Source of the DNA: Thermotogaceae bacterium
Lineage (GTDB): Bacteria > Thermotogota > Thermotogae > B21-G9 > HyVt-16
Assembly: GCA_011043375.1 (NCBI GenBank)
Contig: DQYP01000002.1
Coordinates: 1-13,165 of the forward strand
Reading direction: 5' to 3'
Length of the DNA: 13,165 nt
This document shows positions 7,129 through 13,165 of this stretch, one piece after another (position 1 is the stretch's first letter; each line of letters opens with the position of its first letter). The translations under genes were made by a program, and so were the position numbers. The notes under the pieces were generated by a model that did no database searches, was not told where the DNA came from, and was given only the letters and a program-made list of their open reading frames with translations.

Positions 7129-8127
7129 TTATAAAGTTGTGGAAACTTCTTTATCACTATAAAGAAAGCATTTAACCTTTCTGCCATCAATTTCTACATC
7201 ATATGGTTCCTCTTTAAAGCATCTTTCAGTGGCATATTTACACCTATTGGCAAATTTACAGCCAAGTGCCATATATTCTTTGACTTCTATATCTGCAAGT
7301 TTTATCCTTTTGTTCCAGCGTCTATCAGGATCAGGTTTTGGAATGGAATCAAGTAGCAGTTGAGTGTAGGGATGAAGTGGATTAGTCAAAACCTTCTCAA
7401 TGGGTCCGAGTTCTACTATATATCCTCTGTACATTATTGCAATTCTGTCGCTAACATAATAAGCTGTTGCAAGATCATGTGTTATGTATATTATCGAAAC
7501 ACCATAATCTGTTTTCAATTTATGGAAAAAGTTTAGTATCGACATTCTCAAAGATGCATCAACCATCGATACAGGTTCATCTGCTATCAACAAAGACGGT
7601 CGAGTTATGAGTGCTCTAGCTATACAGGTTCTTTGAACCTGTCCTCCTGATAACTCATGGGGATACCTTTGATAAACTTCTGAAAGGCTCAATCCAACGG
7701 ATTTTAAAGCCTCATCTACAATATCTGATGCTTCATTTTTGTTTTTGGCTATTCCAAAATTCAAAGCAGTTTCAAAGAGATAGGTTTCAACTCTTTTCAA
7801 TGGGTTAAAAGCCTCGAACGGGTTTTGGAATATTGGTTGAACCTCTTTTTTGAACCATTCTCTTTCCTTTTTACCCCTTAACCTCGTCACATCTTTTCCT
7901 TTATAATATATGTGCCCGCTTGTGGGTTCTATTATCCCGAGGATCATTCGAGCAAGTGTTGTTTTTCCACTTCCACTCTCACCTGCAAGTGTGAAGATCT
8001 CTGGTTTACCTTGCTGCATCACTAAATTCGCTTTGTTTACTGCAACTAACTTACTTCCGAAAAATCTTCCACCAATTATAAAGGTTTTGTTTAAGTCTTT
8101 AACTTCAATGAGCTTATTTTTATCCAT
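7129..8127 (-). CDS. Oligosaccharide/peptide ABC importer ATPase, F-type (importer 2)
   Basis: This 332-residue nucleotide-binding subunit has Walker A GESGSGKTT at 49-57, Q-loop Gln101, signature LSGGQ at 159-163, Walker B LLIADEP at 179-185, D-loop SMVDAS and switch His217. After HPY (252-254) comes the C-terminal extension with cysteines 290, 296, 303 and 320, the spacing associated with an iron-sulfur cluster in some family members. I place the start at ATG 8127-8125 because GAGGTG lies 8 bases upstream. A TTG eight codons earlier (8151) is in frame but has no such site and would extend further into the previous gene. With the ATG start the gene overlaps the D-type ATPase gene by 8 bases (ATGGATAA), suggesting coupled translation. 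It is the last gene of the importer 2 operon, ending 18 bases before a strong terminator. Confidence 0.94.
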   Translation of the reverse strand: MDKNKLIEVKDLNKTFIIGGRFFGSKLVAVNKANLVMQQGKPEIFTLAGESGSGKTTLARMILGIIEPTSGHIYYKGKDVTRLRGKKEREWFKKEVQPIFQNPFEAFNPLKRVETYLFETALNFGIAKNKNEASDIVDEALKSVGLSLSEVYQRYPHELSGGQVQRTCIARALITRPSLLIADEPVSMVDASLRMSILNFFHKLKTDYGVSIIYITHDLATAYYVSDRIAIMYRGYIVELGPIEKVLTNPLHPYTQLLLDSIPKPDPDRRWNKRIKLADIEVKEYMALGCKFANRCKYATERCFKEEPYDVEIDGRKVKCFLYSDKEVSTTL

Positions 8128-9130
8128 TTTCCACACCTCGCTTTGTTGCAATAAAGCAGGCTACAAAATGTCCCGGTTTTAGTTCTTCGAAAGTTGGTTC
8201 TTGTTCTTTACAAATCTGTTTAGCATAGGGACATCTTGGATGAAATCTACAACCACTTGGTGGATTTGCTAATGATGGTGGAGCACCAGGAACACTCACT
8301 TTTTCGCTTTTGTCTCCTATTTTGGGGAGAGAGTTAATAAGATACTGTGTGTATGGATGCAGAGGTTCTTTAAATATCTCACGTGTCGAGGCGATCTCGA
8401 CCATTTTTCCTGCATACATTATTCCTATCCTGTCAGTCAATTCTGCATGAACCGCCATATCATGTGTCACCATTATTACTGTATTATTCAACTCTTTTTG
8501 TATGTCTTTCAAAAGCTGTATAACTCCTCTTTGTACCACAACATCCAAGGCTGTTGTAGGTTCATCGCCAAATATTATTCTTGGTTTTAAAACAGTAGCC
8601 AACGCTATAGTAACTCTCTGTCTCATACCACCACTTAATTGATGAGGATAAGATCTCAGAACTTCCAAAGGCAATCCTAAAGATTTTATATGTTCTACAG
8701 CTATATCTTCTGCTTCATCAACATTCACAACGTCTTTGTGAGCTTTTATTATATTCAAAAATTGTTTCTTTATTCTTACAGTAGGGTTCAATATGTTCAT
8801 AGAACCTTGAGGTATATATGACATGAAACTCCATCTCAATTTCCTCAAAGTTTCTTTGTCAAACGAAAAAATGCTTCTTTCGTTTCCATTAATCTTGTAT
8901 ATAGCATCTCCTCCAATATGCCTTAAGGGAGATTTGATTAACCCGTACAATACTTTCATTAAAGTAGATTTTCCACAACCTGATTCACCAGCTATTCCGA
9001 ATATTTCTTTTTCATATATATCAAAGGTCACATCATCAAGTGCTTTTATATTTCTATCAATACCAAAGGCCTTGAATGAATAATAGGCTTTCAAGTTTTT
9101 TGTACGTAATATTGTTCTTCTTTCTTCCAC
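8120..9130 (-). CDS. Oligosaccharide/peptide ABC importer ATPase, D-type (importer 2)
   Basis: This 336-residue nucleotide-binding subunit has Walker A GESGCGKST at 48-56, Q-loop Gln108, signature LSGGM at 165-169, Walker B IIFGDEP at 185-191, D-loop TALDVV and switch His223. The C-terminal extension is complete: HPY at 258-260, PGAPPSLANPP at 281-291 and cysteines 294, 300, 307 and 325. The start is GTG (9130-9128), 8 bases after AAGGGGGT and only 5 bases after the stop of permease C. It should form an asymmetric ATPase pair with the F-type subunit encoded next, which overlaps its end by 8 bases. Similarity to the importer 1 D subunit is at family level, so the two importers are old paralogues and not a recent duplication. 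The substrate cannot be told from this subunit. Confidence 0.94.
   Translation of the reverse strand: MEERRTILRTKNLKAYYSFKAFGIDRNIKALDDVTFDIYEKEIFGIAGESGCGKSTLMKVLYGLIKSPLRHIGGDAIYKINGNERSIFSFDKETLRKLRWSFMSYIPQGSMNILNPTVRIKKQFLNIIKAHKDVVNVDEAEDIAVEHIKSLGLPLEVLRSYPHQLSGGMRQRVTIALATVLKPRIIFGDEPTTALDVVVQRGVIQLLKDIQKELNNTVIMVTHDMAVHAELTDRIGIMYAGKMVEIASTREIFKEPLHPYTQYLINSLPKIGDKSEKVSVPGAPPSLANPPSGCRFHPRCPYAKQICKEQEPTFEELKPGHFVACFIATKRGVENG
8134..8139 (-). promoter_or_regulatory. Ribosome binding site choosing the ATG start of ATPase F (importer 2)
   Basis: GAGGTG on the minus strand lies within the end of the D-type ATPase gene, with its GAGG core 8 bases before ATG 8127. It argues against the longer TTG start at 8151. 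Confidence 0.7.
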
Positions 9131-9135
9131 AACGT

Positions 9136-10035
9136 TTACCCCCTTGCCTTTATACGTTGCAATCTGGTTCGTGGATCTAAAAATTCAGTTATGCCTGATG
9201 AGACAAAGAATAGAGAGACAAAGAGTAGAATAGCCAAGATAACGGGAGTCAATACCCACCACCAAATACCTCTAAAAAGAGCCTGATATTGTGTCGACCA
9301 GTATATCATGGTTCCTATCGTTGGCGTTTCCAGACTGGATAATCCAAAAACTGCGAGTGTTACCTCCATACCTATTGACCAGAGTATTGTGTTTATGAAA
9401 TTTGCCATTATCCAAGGAATTATGAAGGGAAAATGTTCCTTAAAAACTATACTGAATGTTCCCATCCCAGAAGAATCTGCCGTGTACGTGAATTCCCTTT
9501 CTCTTAAACTAAGAACCATAGCCCTTATTTGCCTTCCACCCCAAGGCCAGGAAAATATCGAGAGGATCATTCCCATCGTTACCATGTTCAAATTTTCCCT
9601 TAGAGAAAATGCTAAAAATATCAATATGGGCAAACTCGGAAGAACTATAAAAGTATCGTTGAGAGACATCAATATTCTATCTGCGATACCACCCTTGTAT
9701 CCTGCTATCAGACCGACTATGGTACCAACAATGGAAGCTATTATAGCTGTTACGCAGCCCAATAAAAACGAATTACCAATTGCAAAGGTTAATAACCAGA
9801 AAACATCTTGGCCAACACTGTTAGTTCCAAGTGGATGCTTAAAAGAGGGAGGTAAATCTTTTGGAACAACATTCCAAGATTTTGGATTGTATGGAGAAAA
9901 AATGGACATAAGAGTCAATCCTAATGCTATAACAAGAAAAATAAAGCCAAAAGCAAAACCCTTATTATATTTAATCATGTCTTTCAAGATCACAAAAAAC
10001 GCTTTTATGGGATTTTCTCTTCTCTTTTCAGACAT
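9136..10035 (-). CDS. Oligosaccharide/peptide ABC importer permease, C-type (importer 2)
   Basis: This 299-residue membrane subunit of the DppC/OppC family starts with a cytoplasmic leader of about 26 residues, longer than that of its importer 1 counterpart. A first helix lies at about 27-46. The motif LGTNSVGQDVFW at 69-80 corresponds to the usual LGTDxxGRD, with Asn, Gln and other changes at normally conserved places. More membrane segments lie at about 84-112, 122-143, 151-165 and 206-235, with a Trp-rich helix (GIWWWV) at about 256-281. The coupling loop is at about 178-203, from REREFTYTADSSGMG to KEHFP. The ATG follows GGAGGAG, 27 bases after the stop of permease B. It pairs with permease B of importer 2 to form the channel. 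Confidence 0.93.
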   Translation of the reverse strand: MSEKRRENPIKAFFVILKDMIKYNKGFAFGFIFLVIALGLTLMSIFSPYNPKSWNVVPKDLPPSFKHPLGTNSVGQDVFWLLTFAIGNSFLLGCVTAIIASIVGTIVGLIAGYKGGIADRILMSLNDTFIVLPSLPILIFLAFSLRENLNMVTMGMILSIFSWPWGGRQIRAMVLSLREREFTYTADSSGMGTFSIVFKEHFPFIIPWIMANFINTILWSIGMEVTLAVFGLSSLETPTIGTMIYWSTQYQALFRGIWWWVLTPVILAILLFVSLFFVSSGITEFLDPRTRLQRIKARG

Positions 10036-10062
10036 TGATAATCTCCTCCTCTATTTTAAAAA

Positions 10063-11073
10063 CTATCGATATCTAACTCTTGGGTCTATAAGCGGATAGA
10101 GTAGGTCTATAACCAATGCTGCAGACGCAATTGAAAATATTGAGAAAACCGATATTCCCATCATTAGGTTAAAGTCGCCGTTGGTAACTGCCATATAGAG
10201 TGTTTGACCTATTCCAGGATAAGCAAAAAAATATTCTGTAACTAGCGCTCCGTTGAACACTCCTCCTAAACTGAGGGCCAAATTGGTAACCTGTGGAAGG
10301 AGACTGTTTTTCATGACATACCCAAACAATATTTTCGATTGAGGAATACCCGCTGCTTCAGCGTACTGAACATAATCCTCTGATTTGGTGGTAGAGGATA
10401 GAGCTTTCATGCTCAAAAACCACCAACCTATTCCAACTATAACAAGCGATAACGAAGGCAAAAATGCGTGTTTAATCAAATCAATTATAAATCCAAATGA
10501 GAAAGATGGTTGCATTCCTATGCTTAAACCGCCTATTATTGGAAAAACAGGTATAAGATACCCGAAAACTATTATCAGAATCAAGGCCATAAAATAATAT
10601 GGTATTGGATATATAGTTGCGGCTATAACAGATAAAACCTTTGCCCACCTTTTTTCACTGAAATAACCAGCAATTCCTCCAATGAAGTTACCTATCAGCC
10701 AAGCTATGAGTACAGACATTATTAAAAGTCCTAAGGTCCAAGGAATGGAATTCGATATAACCTCCATAACAGGAGTAGGAAACATGGCAAGAGAAGGTCC
10801 GAAATCTCCATGCAACAATCTGTCCCAGAACCTCACGTATTGTTCAAAAACTGTACCTTTCAATCCATAAAGATCCGTCAGCGTTTGTTTCAAATGTTCC
10901 AAGGTTTCAGCATCCAAATACTGAGCACCATACGATGCCACCCTGTTTATAGTCATTTGAACAGGATCAAGAGGTGTAAAACGAGGCACAATAAATGTTA
11001 TTGTTATTCCAACAAATACAACCACAAAAAATTGTATAATTCTTGGAATTATGTACCTTTTAAGTATCCTCAC
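10063..11073 (-). CDS. Oligosaccharide/peptide ABC importer permease, B-type (importer 2)
   Basis: This 336-residue membrane subunit of the DppB/OppB family is intact. The first helix is at about 12-30. A periplasmic region of about 80 residues follows, containing GDFGPSLAMFPTPV near 89-102, then helices at about 112-137, 147-171, 203-221 and two more near the C-terminus. The coupling loop is at about 233-261 (DYVQYAEAAGIPQSK to NSLLPQ). The C-terminus ends with the family's DPRVRYR-type tail. The start is GTG (11073-11071), 7 bases after AGGAGG. It follows the binding-protein gene by 99 bases, which contain a stem-loop. It serves as the internal reference showing that the homologous importer 1 gene is one reading frame interrupted at its equivalent of Lys145. 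Confidence 0.94.
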   Translation of the reverse strand: MRILKRYIIPRIIQFFVVVFVGITITFIVPRFTPLDPVQMTINRVASYGAQYLDAETLEHLKQTLTDLYGLKGTVFEQYVRFWDRLLHGDFGPSLAMFPTPVMEVISNSIPWTLGLLIMSVLIAWLIGNFIGGIAGYFSEKRWAKVLSVIAATIYPIPYYFMALILIIVFGYLIPVFPIIGGLSIGMQPSFSFGFIIDLIKHAFLPSLSLVIVGIGWWFLSMKALSSTTKSEDYVQYAEAAGIPQSKILFGYVMKNSLLPQVTNLALSLGGVFNGALVTEYFFAYPGIGQTLYMAVTNGDFNLMMGISVFSIFSIASAALVIDLLYPLIDPRVRYR

Positions 11074-11121
11074 GCTTTTTCCTCCTATTCCTTAGTTGAT
11101 ATTCAGGATTTATTATATCAA

Positions 11122-11145
11122 AGCCGTCCCAAGAATGGGACGGCT
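11122..11145 (-). terminator. GC-rich stem-loop between binding protein and permease B, leaky terminator or stabiliser (importer 2)
   Basis: AGCCGTCCC and GGGACGGCT form a perfect 9-bp stem with a 6-base loop, 27 bases after the binding-protein stop. On the minus strand only TT then GATATAAT follows, so a full terminator is unlikely. A partial terminator or a hairpin protecting the binding-protein mRNA 3' end fits better. It occupies the same place as the 3807-3829 hairpin in importer 1 but shares no sequence with it. Confidence 0.62.
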
Positions 11146-11172
11146 GAAGTTAGTAACAAGGTTTAAGGCTTA

Positions 11173-13062
11173 TTATTTCTTGTATTCTTCACTTGGAGCT
11201 CTTCCCGTTGGTTCAAGGAATGGTAGTAAGAACTTGAATGTTCCCCACCACCATGCTGTGGACATGTATGGATTCTCCGCACTTGGGAAGTTAGTCCATA
11301 CGTACTGATCGTATGCGTTGAATTTCTTATTTATAACAGTACAAATGTATGGCATTTCTTCTACAAATACTTTGAATAGATCTCTTGACAATTCCATAAG
11401 TCTTGGATCACCGGGTTTCAATGTTGCCATTTTGTCAAGGATATCGCTCGCTATATTGCTTGTCCATCTAATTTGGTTGTTGGACGCTGCTTGGCCTGTT
11501 GGTACAACATATCTCTTATGCCATCCTTGATAAAGTGGCCATATATCTGAAACACCGGAAGCACTCGCTGGCCAGTAGGAACCCACGTCGAAATCTCCAA
11601 GCGACCATCTGGTCCAGAAAACACCAGCTTCAACAGTTTCAACATTTGTTTCAATTCCAAATTTTCTCCATTGGTCAGCAACTGCGAATGCAAGTCTTGC
11701 AGAATCTATTTCTGCTGGCAACCCAACGAGAGTTATTTTCCATGGCTCACCGTTTGGCAAGTACCATTTTCCGTCTTTCTTTGTGAAACCAGCTTCTTTA
11801 AGAAGTTTTTCTGCAACATCGGGTGCATATTTCCACCAACCGATACCCCAGATGTCTTCAGGGTTCATGGTAACATTATAGCCTTGTTTTTTCGCCCATT
11901 CTGCGATTTGATCTGGTATGGTTGGATCGAATGGTTTGAATTGCTCGTCGCCAACCTGGATTGTGAAGTCTTCTAACCATTCTTTAAGTGGTTTGTCAAA
12001 GTATTTCATGAATGCGGTTGTTGGAGCTTCATGAAGTGGTGCCAACCTTTCAATTCCATTGAAACCGGAGATTATAACATCTTTTATATCTATCGAGAGC
12101 GCAAGTGCCCATCTTACCTGTCTTATATTGTACGGGAACTTTGTGAGGTTGAAACAAAGTCCTCTTGCCGCAACGTCATCCATCCATGCCCATGGGAAGT
12201 CTTTATACCAAACCATGGAATATTTGTTCCTTTTTCTGAGAACATCCCATGCTTCGGGTGTGAGGTCGAATATACAATCGAGTTGATGTTGTGCCTGTGC
12301 AAGAACTTTCTTTTCCTCAGGACCGTAGTAAATGAAGAGCAAGTATTTTGGTTTCGGTTTACCGTAAACCATTCCAACACTTGTTCTCTGCCAATCTTCT
12401 CTTCTTTCAAAGAACCACCAGTAACCGGCTTTGTCGTAATCTTTCAAAACATATGGACCAAGACTTACTGGTGGATTGAAATCGAATTTGAGGGGATCTT
12501 CGACTTTCTCAAACACATGTTTTGGCATTATGTAACATGCTCCATAAATAAGAACATTGAAGAAGTTGTGGAATCTTGGATAAGGTTTTTTGAGTTCAAA
12601 TACAACGGTGTATTTATCTTTTGCATAAACATCTTTGACGTATGCACTGAATGTTCCCGAATAATTGAAACCGGGGTGTTCAATCTGTGTTTTCACGGTA
12701 AAAACAACATCATCTGCTGTAAACTCCACGCCATCACTCCAGTATATACCTTTCCTGAGCTTTACGGTCATAACGGTTGCATCTTCATTGTAGATTGGGG
12801 GCTCTGCTGCGAGTGCATTGATCCATTCACCGCTTGTAGGATCAACATACCAGAGTGTGTCCATGAGTGCTTGTTGGATACCATTACCAGCTTGTGTTGC
12901 TGGTTTCCAGATATTAAAATCCGTCTTTGCAAGTCTTCCGTGGAGTGCATCAACGATTAAAAGATCTCCTCTTGGAACCTTTGGAAGAACCTGAGCTGTG
13001 AGTGTTAAGGTCAATAAACTAACTAAAACAACCAATAACCAAATACGCCAAAATTTCTTCAC
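11173..13062 (-). CDS. Extracytoplasmic oligosaccharide/peptide-binding protein, SBP family 5 (importer 2)
   Basis: This 629-residue solute-binding protein is about 60 residues longer than the importer 1 protein. I start it at GTG 13062-13060 because AGGAGG (13076-13071) lies 8 bases upstream. A GTG three codons earlier (13071) falls inside that ribosome site. Residues 1-23 form a signal peptide (MKKFWRIWLLVV onwards, cleavage likely after LTLTA), with no lipobox cysteine. The family 5 signature lies at about 100-124: VKLRKGIYWSDGVEFTADDVVF. The protein is unusually rich in Trp (for example WKYAPD, IWPLYQGWHKR, AWWWGTF near the C-terminus), in keeping with stacking against sugar rings. Thermotoga proteins of this kind bind beta-linked gluco- or manno-oligosaccharides, and that is the likely class here, though this is inference. 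It heads the importer 2 gene set, 24 bases after an unidentified upstream gene. Confidence 0.93.
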   Translation of the reverse strand: MKKFWRIWLLVVLVSLLTLTLTAQVLPKVPRGDLLIVDALHGRLAKTDFNIWKPATQAGNGIQQALMDTLWYVDPTSGEWINALAAEPPIYNEDATVMTVKLRKGIYWSDGVEFTADDVVFTVKTQIEHPGFNYSGTFSAYVKDVYAKDKYTVVFELKKPYPRFHNFFNVLIYGACYIMPKHVFEKVEDPLKFDFNPPVSLGPYVLKDYDKAGYWWFFERREDWQRTSVGMVYGKPKPKYLLFIYYGPEEKKVLAQAQHQLDCIFDLTPEAWDVLRKRNKYSMVWYKDFPWAWMDDVAARGLCFNLTKFPYNIRQVRWALALSIDIKDVIISGFNGIERLAPLHEAPTTAFMKYFDKPLKEWLEDFTIQVGDEQFKPFDPTIPDQIAEWAKKQGYNVTMNPEDIWGIGWWKYAPDVAEKLLKEAGFTKKDGKWYLPNGEPWKITLVGLPAEIDSARLAFAVADQWRKFGIETNVETVEAGVFWTRWSLGDFDVGSYWPASASGVSDIWPLYQGWHKRYVVPTGQAASNNQIRWTSNIASDILDKMATLKPGDPRLMELSRDLFKVFVEEMPYICTVINKKFNAYDQYVWTNFPSAENPYMSTAWWWGTFKFLLPFLEPTGRAPSEEYKK

Positions 13063-13070
13063 ACTACCCA

Positions 13071-13076
13071 CCTCCT
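13071..13076 (-). promoter_or_regulatory. Ribosome binding site choosing the GTG start of the importer 2 binding protein
   Basis: AGGAGG on the minus strand lies 8 bases before GTG 13062. It overlaps the alternative in-frame GTG at 13071-13069, which therefore cannot be the start served by this site. Confidence 0.8.
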
Positions 13077-13086
13077 GATTTTAAAT

Positions 13087-13165
13087 TTAAGGTAAAGGAA
13101 CTTCTATAGAATCTTTGGAACTTTTTGTATCCAAAATTATTTCTTTTAAATCGCCTTTTATATAC
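13087..13165 (-). CDS. Unidentified protein, C-terminal 25 codons only
   Basis: An open minus-strand frame enters from the right edge and stops at TAA (13089-13087). The visible residues include KGDLKEIILDT and end SIEVPLP. The Lys/Glu/Ile/Asp composition and alternating hydrophobic pattern look like real coding sequence, ending in a beta strand. I do not recognise the protein. Its place, 24 bases ahead of the importer 2 binding-protein gene with no terminator between, suggests that it is co-transcribed with the importer. A glycoside hydrolase or another sugar enzyme would fit but is not shown by 25 residues. The chance of a 25-codon open frame at the edge is not small. Confidence 0.5.
   Translation of the reverse strand, partial: YIKGDLKEIILDTKSSKDSIEVPLP

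Noticed and set aside
7102..9150. Repeated CCCTTGCCTT (7102-7111 and 9141-9150)
   Set aside because: One copy belongs to a terminator arm and the other to a ribosome site and gene end. Ten shared bases in unrelated settings are most likely chance.
9308..10099. Plus-strand open frame of 263 codons opposite permease C of importer 2
   Set aside because: It is the complement of a hydrophobic membrane protein, which often leaves the opposite strand open. No family features are seen.
11099..11145. TATAAT just after the 11122-11145 hairpin as an internal promoter for permease B
   Set aside because: No -35 hexamer lies at 16-18 bases; that position falls within the hairpin and reads GC-rich sequence.
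12031..12960. Plus-strand open frame of 309 codons opposite the importer 2 binding protein
   Set aside because: It lies wholly antisense to a clear family 5 binding protein. Its translation is rich in Cys, Phe and Ile with no recognisable motif, and no ribosome site or neighbouring plus-strand gene supports it.
1..13165. CRISPR arrays, transposases, tRNA or rRNA genes, phage genes, toxin-antitoxin pairs
   Set aside because: I looked on both strands and found no spaced repeats, IS ends, cloverleaf-like sequence or matching proteins.

Overview
The window reads as a bacterial carbohydrate-uptake island, AT-rich, with every gene on the minus strand. It holds two complete sets of the peptide/oligosaccharide (Opp/Dpp-type) ABC importer, a ROK-family repressor between them, and the first 36 codons of a gene that looks like a GH2 beta-mannosidase. 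Lys/Glu/Ile-rich proteins, strong GGAGG-type ribosome sites, several TTG and GTG starts, and Opp-type rather than maltose-type importers for sugars all point to Thermotogota (Thermotoga/Pseudothermotoga/Fervidobacterium relatives). From memory, Thermotoga maritima has the same order (ROK, binding protein, two permeases, two ATPases) in its mannoside locus TM1224-TM1219. I could not check that here.

Layout in transcription order, right to left. At the right edge is the last 25 codons of an unidentified gene (stop at 13087-13089). It is followed 24 bases later by importer 2: binding protein (13062-11173), a GC-rich stem-loop, permease B (11073-10063), permease C (10035-9136), ATPase D (9130-8120) and ATPase F (8127-7129), closed by a clear intrinsic terminator (7110-7075). 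A 282-base gene-free AT-rich stretch follows, where a promoter is expected. Next comes the ROK regulator (6792-5614), a perfect 22-bp palindrome, and importer 1: binding protein (5564-3849), a second GC-rich stem-loop, permease B (3778-2765, broken by an in-frame TAA), permease C (2763-1930), ATPase D (1922-948) and an unusually short ATPase F (928-134). The probable beta-mannosidase start (108-1) closes the window.

How the genes likely work together: the secreted binding proteins capture oligosaccharides, the B/C permeases and D/F ATPases import them, and the cytoplasmic mannosidase hydrolyses beta-mannosides. The ROK protein senses a sugar and controls at least the importer 1 operon. The beta-mannoside substrate is inferred from the partial GH2 gene and from the remembered synteny, not from the transporter sequences themselves.

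The most unusual points are the nonsense codon in permease B of importer 1, the missing C-terminal cysteine domain in ATPase F of importer 1, and the 22-bp palindrome between regulator and binding protein. Most of the window is ordinary for a carbohydrate locus in this kind of organism, and I see no clearly new biological system.
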